Source: Limnoperna fortunei
Lineage: Eukaryota > Mollusca > Bivalvia > Mytilida > Modiolidae
Reading direction: 5' to 3'
NCBI GenBank assembly: GCA_944474755.1
Contig: OX104113.1
Coordinates: 55,634,074 to 55,698,073 of the forward strand
Length of the DNA stretch: 64,000 nucleotides
A model generated the notes under the pieces. The model ran no database searches. It had not been told where the DNA came from and saw nothing but the letters and a program-made list of their open reading frames with translations. Shown piece by piece: positions 11,441 through 22,865 of this stretch. A program made the position numbers and the translations under genes. Within the stretch, counting starts at the first letter, position 1; every line of letters begins with the position of its first letter.

Positions 11441-11580
11441 TTTTACATGTGTAAGGGGCCTCTGTAGCTGATTGGTTATACACCATTTAAACCAATAGAA
11501 TCATTAATCATATTGTGTTAATATCTTACATGTGTAAGTGGCCTCTGTTGCCAATGGACTAAACACCATTCAAACAAACA
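11441..11580 (+). repeat. Two head-to-tail internally deleted SINE remnants
   Basis: The phrase 'ttacatgtgtaag.ggcctct' occurs at about 11443 and again at about 11527. In each, a tRNA-like head ('ggcctctgt.gc..att/atg') is joined almost directly to the SINE tail ('acaccatt.aaac'). They look like collapsed SINE copies or a local duplication of one. Confidence 0.45.
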
Positions 11581-12005
11581 TTTTTACAATAGTGTTTTAC
11601 ACATGTTTCTGTTTCTGTAACTTGCAGCCAACATATAATAACAGTCAGTCAAAAGGACCTGTGACACATTAATTTCAATAACAATAATTTTTAGCTGGAT
11701 TAGGTCAGTTCTTAACAAACGATGCACATCATGAAAACAATATTTTGTATAAAGGTTATAACAGTCTTTATTGGGTGTTGCTCTGGAAGTAATTTTTATA
11801 TGATGTGAAATTCAGGCAAGACATTTTTATGTGTCCACACTTGTTCAACTTCTGATGTGGAATAAATTTTGCTTTTGCAACATTTGGAATGTTCAATTAC
11901 TGATGTGGAATGCATTTTGCTTTTGCAACATTTGAAATGTACATGTATATTTTTTCTGTCCAACATTACTTGGTTTTCTTCAGTTATTCTTCATTTATAT
12001 TTCAG

Positions 12006-12082
12006 ATGACCGAAAAGGACTGTTCCTATTTATTCCATATAAACATGAAAACGTTCCAAATTTATATAAAGAAAAAACTTAA
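12006..12082 (+). CDS. Putative terminal exon of locus copy A
   Basis: After 'tcatttatatttcag' a phase-1 exon reads (D)DRKGLFLFIPYKHENVPNLY, then KEKT and a TAA at 12080-12082. A diverged homologue at 23583-23674 follows the same acceptor and keeps the phase and the LFLFIP core. The opening (D)D-x-[RK]-x-L parallels the (D)EERRL opening of the 57-60-nt mini-exons, so both exon types may derive from one ancestor. This suggests the last exon of a gene whose internal exons are the array at 1887-5453, with the LINE inserted between them. No transcript evidence is available, and the peptide matches nothing I know. Confidence 0.35.
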
Positions 12083-12114
12083 CATACTCATTGAGTATAA
12101 AAGGTGTAGAATTT

Positions 12115-12345
12115 AGTTAAGTTTAGTTCTAATATGGATTGCCGTGGTAGAATAAATCAAAGTATCAAATTTCCATATTGGAATCAAAATGATTTATGGA
12201 AGCCATGGTTTTTGTATATTTAACTATGGTTGAACATTGTTTTTGCAAATTTAACACCTAGCAATCACTGAGTGTTAAATTTGGCTGGTACAATGCTGTG
12301 CCCATAGTAAAATATACAATATACTATGACTTTCAAAAATTATTT
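12115..12345. repeat. Conserved hairpin block, copy 1
   Basis: From 'taatatggattgccgtggta' onward the block is repeated at 23700-23935 and, more diverged, at 24100-24310. Its core is an imperfect inverted repeat: 'tatatttaactatggttgaa..aaatttaacacc' (12214-12258) pairs with the complement of 'gagtgttaaatttggc..ccatagtaaaatata' (about 12270-12315). It is probably a MITE-like element or a structured 3' UTR duplicated with the locus. Confidence 0.55.
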
Positions 12346-12361
12346 TGTATCTTTTGATGAC

Positions 12362-12440
12362 AGTGGAGTGGAGTGGAGTGGAGTAAGAGTGGAGTTAGGA
12401 GAGGAGTTGAGTTGAGAGTGAAGTTGAGAGTTGAGTAAGT
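12362..12440 (+). repeat. GGAGT-type simple repeat
   Basis: Starts as perfect 'ggagtggagtggagt' and decays into 'gagttgag' and 'agagtgaag' variants. A decayed counterpart is at 23945-24010 and the left end of one is at window positions 5-15. It marks the boundary between duplicated locus copies. Confidence 0.7.
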
Positions 12441-14135
12441 AGAGTTGACTTATGTTTAACTCTTATGTTTACTTAGTTAAGTTTAATTAAGGTTAGTTAT
12501 GATAGTTTAGTTTAAGGATATCTACACCTTGGGTAAAAATAATTTGGTAAACGTTTTTGGCTATCTTTTTATTTAATTTTGCTAAAATGGAATAAGCTCA
12601 TAGGACAGTTTTTGATTGAAGTCTTGTGAACAGAAAGATCTGATGATGTACAGATAAATACTTGCCGACAAACAATGAACAAATCAAATAAGAATAAAAA
12701 ATCGCAACATGCAGGTAAACATTTTCTTTAATCTTAGAATGAAATTTTCCATATTTTATCATTTAACAAGTTGTTGTTGTTTTACCCGAATTAATTATTT
12801 ATTGGAAAGACCCATTTTATTTTACCGAAAAAATGCATTTCAAAATTAAATATTTGGTCATGTTTTCTGCATAAGATTGAATATTGGTTTATTATTGCTT
12901 CATAAATGTAACAGAAGTCATGAATTATCCTGTTTAGTTTTTAACAATTTTAATTTAATTTACCTTGAATAAATGCTTACAAAATCTTTACAATGTTTAC
13001 ATATGATTCTTTTATGTTTGCTAATTCATTTCACAATCCATAAAAATTGTTGGTTTGTAGTTTCCTAAAACAACCCACCAATGTAAGCCCTACCTAGAAA
13101 CGTTTATTTGAGTGCATGAACACAACAATGGTTACTTTTTTTAGAACCTCCGATATGATGTAAACTCATGTTATATTGGGAATCAACTGTTGTTAACCTA
13201 AAGGAACAAGTAGAGATGTTGTATACAAAATTGATAAGACAAGAATAGCCTGTGTCTAGGCTTCCAAACAAATCAGCAGAAAACAAAATTGTGAAAATTC
13301 AACAAAAAAACCCCATAAAGTCTTCCGTGCAGATGCGAAACATGCAGACTAACAAAGACAACACATAGCAGTTCCAGACTTTATTCAACATCTGTCTAAG
13401 GCACTTCTACATCAGATTGCAAAAGATTTATCTGTCAGAGTGTGGAGCAAAAATTGGTGATCAGTTAGATTGGCAAATTTAGGTTGAATTGGACATATCC
13501 TTAGGAAACCAGCATTTAGCACCATATAACAAGCCCTTACATGACTGAACTGCAGCAGATAGGAACCAGATGGAGTGGATTTATATGAATAGTGTGCGCT
13601 GGCAAGGCAATTTCGTCAGACTACGGTCCCACATAAATCGATTGGTCTAATAAGTAAGTCTTCATCTTGGGGCACAAGAGTACATGTTGTATGATCTAGT
13701 TTTCAGCATAATTAAGATATATTCCATATTATTGTATGAATTGAAAAATGATTACATGCAACCATTTGCAGAATCGCAAAGAAAATCTAAGAATCATGTT
13801 GTTTGTTTTATTTCAGCCATATAGAAGCTAAAAAAACCTCATTAACTTTCAAAACAATCACAAAAAGAAATGACATGCACACTTGTCCATTAGTACACAG
13901 CATCAAGAGCCAAAAAAGTACAGCAACACTCAAGACAAAAAGGAACGAATTTATAAAATATGCTTCATTTTTATGTTTTCTTCACTTTATTTATTTAGTT
14001 GGGTTTTTTACAATATTTTTCCATCAATACATATGTTATTAAGTTTTGAAAAGTAAAATCAACATTCTAAGCATAAGAGAAAAAATGAAATGTGCTTCAT
14101 ATTGAATTCATGATTTCATTTATTTATTGTGTAAC
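12430..14135 (+). repeat. Segmental duplication, copy B (5' block)
   Basis: Colinear with 1-1780 at an offset of about 12.4 kb. Copy A has an extra 80-odd bases around 1360-1430 that copy B lacks. The putative 5' exon ends at 12714 before the donor gtaaac. The 'cctgtgtctaggcttccaaa' block is at 13248. No convincing coding frame. Confidence 0.75.
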
Positions 14136-14139
14136 CTTT

Positions 14140-16150
14140 TATATTGTAAAAGTAACATTCTAGGCATAAATGAAAGATACATAGATTTTTCTATCTTTTA
14201 AATATTTGGTTTCTTTTTATAGATGAAGAAAGAAGATTACAGATGAAGAGAATGCCAAGACAATATGTCCAGACTATCTGGGCAAAAATATTGTTAGAAT
14301 TATTGAGATAAGGAGTCAGTAAAATTTACATGACTATTTCAGTACTTTTAAAAATGCACTTTAGTAAAATAACATTTGAAATAAGGTAACATTATTTTTC
14401 AATCAATACACATGCTAGGAAGTGTCAAAAAGAAAAAGCAACATTCTAAGCATAAATGAAATGAAATGAAATTTGCTGTACATATATTTTTCAATCCATT
14501 AATTTATTTAGTTACTTTTTATAAATAAAAAAAGAGGATAACAGATGAAGGGTATGCCAAAACAATATGTTCAGAATATCTGGGTAAAAATATTGTTGGA
14601 ATTATTTCAGAGATAAGGATCCAGGAAGACTTACATAACAATTTCAGTATTTTTAAAAAAGAACTTTATTAAAATAGCATTTAAAATAAGGTAAAAAAAT
14701 TCCATCAATGCACATGATAGCAAGTGTCAATAAGACAAAGCAACATTCTAGGCATAAATGAAAGGAAATGAAATATGCTGTACATAGATTTTTCAATCCA
14801 TTTATTTATTTAGTTACTATTTATAGATGAAGAAAGAAGATTACAGATGAAAGATGCCAAAACAATATGTCCAGAATATCTGGGTAAGAATATTCTTGGA
14901 ATTATTTCAGAGATAAGGATCCAGAAAGACTTGCATAACAATTTCAGTATTTTTAAAAATGAACTTTATTAAAATAGCATTTGAAATAAGGTATAAAAAC
15001 CTCCATCAATACACATGCTAGCACGTATTAATAAGTAAAAGAAACATAATAAGCATAAATGAAAGGAAATCAAATGTGCTGCATGTTGATTTTTCAATCC
15101 ATTTATTTATTTGTTTACTTTTTATAGATGAAAAAAGAAGATTAGAGATGAAAGGAATGCCAAGACAATATGTCCAGAATATCTGGGTAAGTATACTGTT
15201 GGCTGGAACTTTTACAAAGATAAGGAGCCAGTTAAATTTACATGAAAATTTCAGTATTTTGTAAAATGTACTTTATAAAAATAACATGTGAAATATGGTA
15301 ACATTATTTTTGAATCAATACACATGCTAGCAAGTGTCAATAAGTAATAGCAACATTCTAGGCATAAATCAAAGGAAATGAAATTTGTTGTACAAAGATT
15401 TTTCAGTCCATTTATTTATTTGGTTACTTTTTATAGATGAAGAAATAAGATAACAGATGAAGGGAATGCCAAAATAATATGTCCAGAATATCTGGGAAAG
15501 AATATGGTTGGAATTATTTCAGAGATAAGGATCCAGAAAGATTTACATTAAAATTTCAGTATTTTTTAAAATGAGCTGTATAATAATAGCATTTGAAATA
15601 AGGTAAAAAAATTTCCATCAATTCACATGATAGCAAGTATCAACAAGTAAAAGCAACAATCTAGGCATTAAGAAGGAAATGAAATACGCTGTACATAGAT
15701 TTGTCAATCCATTTATTTATTTTGTTACTATTTATAGATGAAGAAAGAAGATTACAGATGAAGGGAATGCCAAGACAATATGTCCAGAATATCTGGTAAG
15801 AATATTCTTGGAATTATTTCAGAGATAAGGATCCAGAAAGACTTACATAACAATTTCAGTATTTTTAAAAATGAACTTTATTAAAATAGCATTTGAAATA
15901 AGGTAAAAAAAATCTCCACCAATACACATGCTAGCAAGTATGTGCTGCATGTTGATTTTTCAATCCATTTTAATATTTATGTGGTTACTTTTTATAGATA
16001 AAGAAAGAAGATTACAGATGAAAGGACTGACAAGACAATATGTCCAGAATATCTGGGTAAGTATACTGTTGGCTGGAACTTTTACAAAGATGAGGAGCCA
16101 GTTAAATTTACACGACAATTTCAGTATATTTAAAAATGTATTTTATTTAG
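14140..16150 (+). repeat. Mini-exon array B, left part: 7 units
   Basis: Cores start at 14223, 14525, 14827, 15128, 15436, 15738 and 15998, mostly 300-308 bp apart. Splice-site states vary: 14223 has a gc donor, 14525 lacks the acceptor AG, 15436 has a broken donor (ggaaag), and 15738 is 58 nt. The others keep both sites. The array is cut at about 16150 by the Ngaro-type element and resumes at about 21885. Confidence 0.85.
14827..14883 (+). CDS. In-frame 57-nt mini-exon, copy B (phase 1-1)
   Basis: This core has lost a further two bases relative to its 59-nt neighbours and so is back in frame: (D)EERRLQMKDAKTICPEYL, leaving G. It has acceptor 'tatttatag' and donor 'gtaagaat'. It is one of four phase-compatible copies in the window. 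It could be a compensated functional exon or chance decay; nothing else supports translation. Confidence 0.3.
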
Positions 16151-16376
16151 ATATTGTCTCGTGATATTTAACCAAAATAATGTAAACTAACACACAACGT
16201 GATTGGAAGTAATTGGCCGCAGCACCTTTATTAAACACTTTAAACTAAATCCACTGTACAACATTTTACACTGCCTGGGAATACAACCAAGGCCAGTATT
16301 ACCAAATGAACCAAAAACGCATGTTATCTGGATTAACCACAAGGCCAGCTTGTTAAAAGTTGATACCACTGACACC

Positions 16377-16464
16377 AACCGCTATAGGCTAATAACACGG
16401 GCACTATAGCTCATAAACCAACCGCTATAGGCCAACAACACGGGCACTATAGCTCATAAACCAC
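16377..16464. repeat. 43-bp tandem direct repeat at the Ngaro 3' side
   Basis: 'accgctataggctaataaca' followed by 'cgggcactatagctcataaa' occurs twice in tandem (period 43: gctatag at 16381 and 16424), with two differences. Each unit also contains the near-inverted words 'gctatagg' and 'actatagc'. It may be part of the terminal split repeats of the retrotransposon. Confidence 0.65.
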
Positions 16465-16689
16465 AACAATACATTTCAGTTTATTTTGAGCACATTAGCA
16501 AGTTATACATATGAATATACATGTTTTCCTATCTATCTTCCAGGACTGAAAACCATGGCAAGATAATGTTTTAACGAGTTGAATTTAATTATATATTTAT
16601 ATTGAAGTGCCAAACAAACGTGTCTTAACACTTTTGTCTGCCACAACATTTCTTGATCTCGTATGAAACTCATTTATTTAATAACTTTA

Positions 16690-17295
16690 ACAACTGACAT
16701 TCTGAGGAAAGAACTGAACACTTGGATACCACATAAATGTTTCTAGACTGGCTTGTAACACATTAATAAAAATGTCATTTCCTCTATCAGACAAATGTAC
16801 ACCAACTTTGAAATACAGTTCCGACTCAAACGGTGAAATGTTCAAATGCATAATATATTTGCCACCCCAAGATGTCACATGTTTCCTTGCCATTCTGTTT
16901 ATCCTTTTTCTTTTGTTTTCTATTTTTTTTTGTTTCCGCGAGATCTACGTCTTGTCCCCAACAAATTCTGGGCAAAATGGCAGACCAAACCTGAACTGTA
17001 TCTGGCAGACAATTTGCTAGTTCATCAATATCTGTATTTATGATATTACGGAGATTCTCCAAGCTATCTGTACGAAGATTGTTTCCACCCACATGTATAA
17101 CTATATATTTAGGCGCCGCTTTTGATGCTAGCTCATTATAAAGTGTTAATTTAAGTTCATCAAAAAGCATCCCGCGCTTAGCCTTCCATAGTATACTCAC
17201 CCCCATGCGGTCAAGGGTGAGATGCTTTTTCAAAGTTTTGGCAGCTCTTTGCTTAGCCCAATGTATTATGGATGACCCAACAATCTATACATCTG
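16690..17295 (-). pseudogene. SGNH-hydrolase-like ORF of the Ngaro element
   Basis: The minus strand reads IVGSSIIHWAKQ near 17279-17244, then GMLFDELKLTLYNEL, KYIVIHVGGNNL, VQVWSAILPRICW, and after a frameshift VGVHLSDRGNDIFINVLQ. The GSS block, the HVGGNNL block and the D/H-containing GVHLS block match blocks I, III and V of GDSL/SGNH hydrolases. The gene lies just downstream of the recombinase, as in known Ngaro elements carrying this domain. Its role in transposition is unknown to me. The frameshift near 16870 breaks it. Confidence 0.75.
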
Positions 17296-17309
17296 TAAAA
17301 TATTTAATT

Positions 17310-18180
17310 AGTCATTCTTATAAATCTCTGCGCTACGTTTTCCACCTCCCTAACATTTGTATTTCATCGTGGGGGACGCCATTCATTGCTAGTGTTGTAG
17401 CGCTACCTATTCTTAGACTATGAAACTTGTAATACTTTACAGGTAATCCGATATAGGATATTACCTTGTTTAATACTGCACTGAATTGATATCTGGTCAA
17501 AGGTGATTTGTCGACATGACATAAGAAATGTGTCATTTCAGGTGGCAACCGTTTGTAACATATAGCCGCTTGCACCGGACAAATTTCATGGTTCATAATG
17601 GGATCAATGATTAGTGTTACACCCTTACCATATTGATAGTTCTTGGAAAACCTAATTCTCATAAATAATTTATTTCCTTTGATGTATATATCCTCATTGC
17701 TAAGCGTTCTCATTGGAATATCTACATTATAAACAAGCTCACTTATTCTTAATAAACCAAAAAAAAAAACCGATAAGCAAAATGCTGCTTTAAATAAAAC
17801 CGTTTCGTAAAGTGTAAGGCACACCTTATTTAAAACTTGAGGGAATTTCATTAAGATATCCAAGGTTACAGGAAATCTTGAATCTTTTTGTAATTTACTC
17901 TTTTTATAACCTTTGAGCATATTTTTCACAATAAATTGCTTTGAGCGATCTTCAAGGTTACGTATCTTATTGAAATATGATATTGCTGACAAATAATTAA
18001 TAACTGTCGATAAGGCCGATCCTTTCATGTGATGAAAAGCTATGTGCCAAATAATCTGATTCAATGGCACTGGCCACAGCTCTGGCAAATTGTATTGGCG
18101 TCTCAATTCTGGAAATGCATACAACCCCCTGTTGTAAGCCTTTTGAGTTTTTTTAGCTATGCCCTCATATATAAAAAACT
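17310..18180 (-). pseudogene. Tyrosine recombinase of the Ngaro element, C-terminal break
   Basis: A 263-codon open stretch (18124-17333). It has an N-terminal core-binding region (..STVINYLSAISYFNK..), then FGLLRISELV with the first catalytic Arg, then FHSLRIGSATTLAMNGV with the H-x-x-R pair, then LGRWKT with the Trp that often replaces the third His. A stop follows at once; the final segment with the nucleophilic Tyr appears only in another frame as SAEIYKND, so a frameshift separates it. Tyrosine recombinases integrate DIRS-like cDNA circles without target duplications. Otherwise this is the best-preserved gene of the element. Confidence 0.85.
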
Positions 18181-18192
18181 CTTCTGTTTTTA

Positions 18193-18705
18193 TTACATAT
18201 CCCAGATCTCTGCTGGTAGCGGCGTAGGATGGAGGTCTGCTGTTGGAGCTAGCTGTAAAAATTGATCAACCTTCATTCGCGATAATTTGTCAGTCAACAG
18301 ATTATCCCGACCACATACGTGCTCAGATTTAAATAAGATATTACAATCTAATGTAAGGAATGTGAAACGTCTGACCAATCGCATGACTCGCTCTGATTTT
18401 GACGTTAAGGTATTTATAATTTGCACCACCGCTTTGTTATCTGACTTAAAAATTATCTTTTTGTTCGCTAACTCTGAACCCCAAATCAACAAAGCTACTA
18501 CAATGGTAAAAAAAACTCTAAAAACGTAATGTCTTGTAAAGTATCATCCAACCACCAATCAGCCGGCCATCTCGAATATCCCCATTTACCATTAAAATAA
18601 AGTCCAAACCGATTTCTTTGTTTCCCTGAGCTATCGCTAAAAATCTGACACCCAAAGTTTGTTGTAAAAAACAGAAATACCATTATAGTACTTGCAGAAA
18701 TCAAG
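18193..18705 (-). pseudogene. RNase H domain of the Ngaro element
   Basis: The minus strand reads CQIFSDSSGKQRNRFGLYF, WGYSRWPADWW, then in a second frame IIFKSDNKAVVQIINTLTSK and CGRDNLLTDKLSR. Catalytic-type acidic residues are visible as SDSS, KSDN and the D of LTDKLSR. This arrangement (SDxS ... SDNxAV ... NxxADxLSR) is typical of DIRS/Ty3-type RNase H. A frameshift lies near 18495. Confidence 0.8.
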
Positions 18706-18889
18706 CCAAACTTTCAGATCAGCTTCATTCCATGTGTAATCCTCACTTTATGATGAGGTTTTCTTCTAATGAAGGGGCGACCTTGTCTGATTGTCCTACA
18801 TAAAAAGTTAAGTGACAAAAATTAGTGACTGTACATCTCTTAGCGTAGATTTATTAACTGTCAGCAATTGGTTTATCTTTACAATCACT

Positions 18890-19705
18890 TCATTTATCTT
18901 TTCTTGCGGGATGCGGACTTGCATTTTTTTCTGTATCAATTTCTAAACCTGAGAACGTTAAAACCGTTGTCGGACCCTCAGTTTTTTCTTTTGCTATAGG
19001 CACACCTAACTCACAACAAACTTGATTAAATTCATCTAGTCTCATTTGACATTCAATACTTTTTGGCTTTCCCGCAAAGAGAAAATCATCTAAATAAGGA
19101 ATTGTATAATTTGACCCTGATACATTTCTAGTTTCCCATTCTAAAAATGTAGCAATTTTTTTCAAAAACTGCACATGATATTTTCCCTCCCATTGGAAGA
19201 GTTTTGCTAAAATAATACTGGATTTCTTACTTAAAACCAAATAAATCAAAGTCACCTGGTTTGACTATAAGCAAATCGAAAGCATTTTTGATATCGCTCT
19301 TGGCGAGTAAAGAATTTTGTCCTAGCTTCTGGACCATATTAATTGCATCATCAAACGAGGTGTAGCTGACAGAACAAAGTGATGGATCAATGAAGTCATT
19401 TACTGAATTGACTTCCGGGTATGATGAATAACGAATAATTCGATATTCTCCTAACTGTTTTTTTGGGATAATTCCCAACGGAGATACCCGGAGAGTAGAA
19501 ATAGGCCTAGTTTTAAATGGACCTGCCACTCGGTCATTACCACTTTTTTGGCTATTTTTTCTTTTACAATTTCTAAATGTTCATTTACTGAATGTAAATT
19601 GTTAGCTTCAACTGGTAATCTAGGGCCTATATAATGCAAAGAAAATCCATTTTGAAAACCATCTAAAAGTACCATTGCATCATCCATATTCGGATAGCTC
19701 AACAA
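18890..19705 (-). pseudogene. Reverse transcriptase of the Ngaro element
   Basis: Three overlapping frames together give an RT. They read NGFSLHYIGPRLP, then PFKTRPISTLRVSPLGIIPK, KSDIKNAFDLLIV (motif A, Asp present), and after a frameshift IPYLDDFLFAG (motif C, both Asp present) and VLTFSGLEIDTEKN. The GPRLP and VNDFIDP words are typical of DIRS/Ngaro RTs as I remember them. Catalytic aspartates survive, but at least two frameshifts break the ORF. It lies between gag and RNase H as expected. Confidence 0.85.
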
Positions 19706-19719
19706 TAACTCTTTTTAAC

Positions 19720-21747
19720 TTAAGAACGTTTACCGGTGTATGACCTAGGGACATAATGTGGCAGTTGAGGTTTTTGTGGGTTATTGTGTCTTTGGGGACG
19801 AAAATTATGTGTCTGAGCGTTCCAAGTGGGACGAATAGGTTGCCTTTTGCTACGGAAAGTCACAGGCTGTTGAAAATAATCGCAGCTTGCCTCTACATGA
19901 GAACTGAGCTTGCATAGAGCGCAAACATGTAAGTACTTGCAATGATTCCAGTTGCAACGACCCACGTTAAAATCAAAGCATGGCAAGTTAATCCTTTGCT
20001 GTTGATGTGTTAAATTATTGGCATTTTTCTGATAATTATATGATCCCGCTCTAACAGTTGTAAGCCAGAATGCAGATTTTAGTTCCTCCCAAGATGTATT
20101 TGGGTTCATAGCTTTTCTTATCCGGAATTGCTCATCATAATTGATCCAACCATTTCCAGGGATGGTATAGGCTACCCCGCGCAATGTTTTGGTCTATTGC
20201 AACATTGGAATGGCGTCCATTGGAAATTTCTTTAAATAAATACTCATAAATATCTTGAAAGCATCAGTAAATTGTTCAATATTTTTTATTTTTTATTTTG
20301 AAATTGACGGTTTTGTTTGTAATTGACCCTACCTGGATCCGTATAGATTGATCCACCGTAACAATAGTCAGTTAATTCAGCATTACCTTTGAGTAAGAGC
20401 GCCAAATTAATGCATTCATTCTTCCATATCTTCTCTTTTAATTGCGAAGGGATATGGGATGATAATCCTCAGCGCCTACATATACATTGAGGCATCTGCA
20501 CATGTGCTATATGTACCCTGTAACTGCGTACCAAATGACAAGCCGTTATTGGTGCCAATGGTATTGCTATTATTTAACAAGCTATTTGTTCGCGTAGCAG
20601 GTATACCCCATAAACTGTTTTCAACGGTAATACATGCATTACTCATATTACCTGAGCTCACTCCTTGTATCGTTATAGGAACTGTAACTATAAAGTTTGT
20701 CCCAATGCTCTGCGTTTCTAGTTCCTCTCTATTTTGTGCTGAAACCACTTCCGACACCACAGCCGTCCTCTTCTCTGTCGTTTTTTTCTGTTTGCACTGG
20801 CGCCGTTAAAGTCCTCATCTCTATGAGTGGTAGTTCATGTCATAATCGCGTTATTTCTATCGCGTTACTTTTCTATACTTCTTAAAAGTTTCGTTTGTAA
20901 CGCGACACTTTTCAAAAGTAATGCGATAGAAGTTGAAAGTATCGCGATACTTTTGAATTTAATCTCTTGAGAAAGAACCAATCAGAAAAAGCCTTACAGA
21001 TGTAATATTCGATTGTCGTCGAATATTTTAGGGTAGCACTAATGACTAGGTGGTTGTCCTGCGCAAATATTTAGATTATTATTTCACATTCAGACTAGGT
21101 ATACTACTTTGTTTCGAAGTTCAACTTATGAAAACAATTAAAATAAAAAAATAGATATAGTTCTTTCGAAACATTTTATTTGACAAGAGGATGAAATCTC
21201 GCGTTCGGTCAACAATCGTTTGTAGGTGTATTTTGATTGTTTCTTTCTGAAGAGATGAAATTGAAAAGTATCGCGATACTTTCAACTTCTATCGCGTTAC
21301 TTTTGAAAAGTATCGCGTTACAAATGAAAATCAAAAGTAACGCGTTACTTTTAAAAAGTATCGCGTTACTTTTAAGAAGTATCGCGATACTTTGAAGAAG
21401 TATCGCGATACTTTGAAGATGTAACGCGATAGAAGTTGAAAGTATCGCGATGTATGTTAAAAGTAACGCGATACAAATAACGCAATTATCACATGAATGG
21501 CCACTCATACTCATCTTCTCTGATGCTTCTACTGTTTGTGTTGGTGCTGCGACAATATGAACCATATTTTGCACTTCTACAGCTGAAAGATTTTCTTCAC
21601 GTTGAGGAACAATAATGTTAATATCACTGGTCTCTCCATCATCCACACTCAATTCCACCGCATCCACGTAATTGATGTTTTTCTCCCCGACCGTGTCTTC
21701 TTTTTCACTGTTTTATTAACACCGATTTTCCGCTTAATTTTTGGCAT
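19720..21747 (-). pseudogene. Gag-like ORF of the Ngaro element, interrupted by a MITE
   Basis: A basic start (MPKIKRKIGVNKTVKKK) begins at 21747. The next frame reads MDAVELSVDDGETSDI until a 686-bp inverted-repeat insertion (20823-21508). After it the text resumes with ENSLWGIPATRTNSLLNNS, SQLKEKIWKNECINLALLL, FKIFMSIYLKKFPMDAIPML and GNGWINYDEQFRIRKAMNP. A Cys/His cluster follows: CFDFNVGRCNWNHCKYLHVC. The FP..AI.ML and GW..YDEQFR words fit Gag-like proteins of DIRS/Ngaro elements. Several frameshifts are present. Confidence 0.75.
20823..21508. mobile_element. MITE with TCGCGATA-rich repeats, inserted in gag
   Basis: The ends are inverted: 'atgagtggtagttcatgtca' on the left and the complement of 'tgaatggccactcat' on the right, continuing inward as 'taat.gcgttatt.tatcgcg' for about 50 bp. 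The inside holds dozens of variants of 'aagtatcgcgatactt' and 'agtaacgcgttactt', themselves palindromic. 'ctcatct' lies 2 bp outside the left end and 1 bp outside the right end, a possible target duplication. It splits the Ngaro gag frame, so it inserted later. No coding capacity. Confidence 0.75.
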
Positions 21748-21884
21748 CTTTAAACCGATCAATGAATTCCTGTTTACACGTGTTGATCTAAAGCAATAAT
21801 GATTTCTTCACGTGCAGAGAAATGCTTGATACCGAGGCTGCGCTTATCTCAACCGTGACTAAAACACTCTCCTTATTATAACAT

Positions 21885-22865
21885 TATAGCAAGTGTCAAT
21901 AAGTAATAGCAACATTCTAGGCATAAATGAAAGGAAATGATATTTGCTGTATATAGATTTTTCAGTTCATTTATTTATTTGGTTACATTTTATAGATGGA
22001 GAAATAAGATAACAGATGAAGGGAACGCTAAAACAATATGTCCAGAATATCTGGGTAAGAATATTGTTGGAATTATTTCAGAGATAAGGATCCAGAAAGA
22101 CTTACATAAAAATTTCAGTATTTTTTTTTAATGGGCTGTATAATAATATCATTTGAAATAAGGTAAAAAAATTCCATCAATACACATGAAAGTAAGTATC
22201 AACAAGTAAAAGCAACAATCTAGGCATAAATGAAGGAAATGAAATACGCTGTACATAGATTTTTCAATCAATTTATTTAGTTGGTTACTTTTTATAGATG
22301 AAGAAAGAAGATTACAGATGAAGGGAATGCCAAGACAATATGTCCAGAATATATGGGTAAGAATATTGTTGGAATTATTTCAGAGATAAGGATCCAGAAA
22401 GACATAAAAATTTCAGGATTTTTTTAAAATGAGCTGTTTAATAACAGCATTTGAAATAAGGTGAAAAAATGACCATCAATACACATGATAGCAAGTATCA
22501 ACAAGTGAAAGCAACAATTTAGGCACAAATGAAGGAATTGAAATACGCTGTACATAGATTTTTCAATCCATTTATTTATTTTGGTACTTTTTATAGATGA
22601 AGAAAGAAGATTACAGATGAAGGAAATGCTAAGACAATATGTCCAGAATATCTGGGTAAGAATATTGTTCGAATTATTTCAGAGATAAGTAGCCAGTAAA
22701 CCTTACATGACAATATCAGTATTTTAAAAAATGTACTTTATTAAAATAGCATTTGAAATAAGGTAACATTATTTCTCCATCAATACACATGTTAGCAAGT
22801 GTCAATAAGTATATGTAACATTCTATGCATAAATGAAAGGAAATAAAATACGCTGTACATAGATT
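21885..22865 (+). repeat. Mini-exon array B, right part: 3 units
   Basis: Cores at 21996-22054, 22298-22356 and 22597-22655 (59 nt each) have both splice motifs intact. They continue the array interrupted at 16150. The first core has an in-frame TAA in the ancestral frame (aaataagataacag), as does the one at 15436, so those two units may be sisters. The array ends against SINE remnants at 22866. Confidence 0.85.

Larger units (their letters stand above)
16150..21885 (-). mobile_element. Ngaro-type (DIRS-like) tyrosine-recombinase retrotransposon, degenerate
   Basis: Reading the minus strand the order is gag (from 21747), RT (19705-18890), RNase H (18705-18193), tyrosine recombinase (18180-17333) and an SGNH-hydrolase-like ORF (about 17290-16690). 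Known DIRS-order elements use a tyrosine recombinase in place of an integrase, and some Ngaro elements add an SGNH hydrolase, so Ngaro is the best label. It sits inside a mini-exon array: array sequence breaks at about 16150 and restarts at about 21885. All genes are frameshifted and gag is cut by a MITE. Exact termini and split direct repeats were not resolved. Confidence 0.8.

Noticed and set aside
16690..18180. Host gene or bacterial integrase
   Set aside because: The recombinase and SGNH ORFs are colinear with DIRS-type RT, RNase H and gag remnants, so they belong to one retrotransposon.
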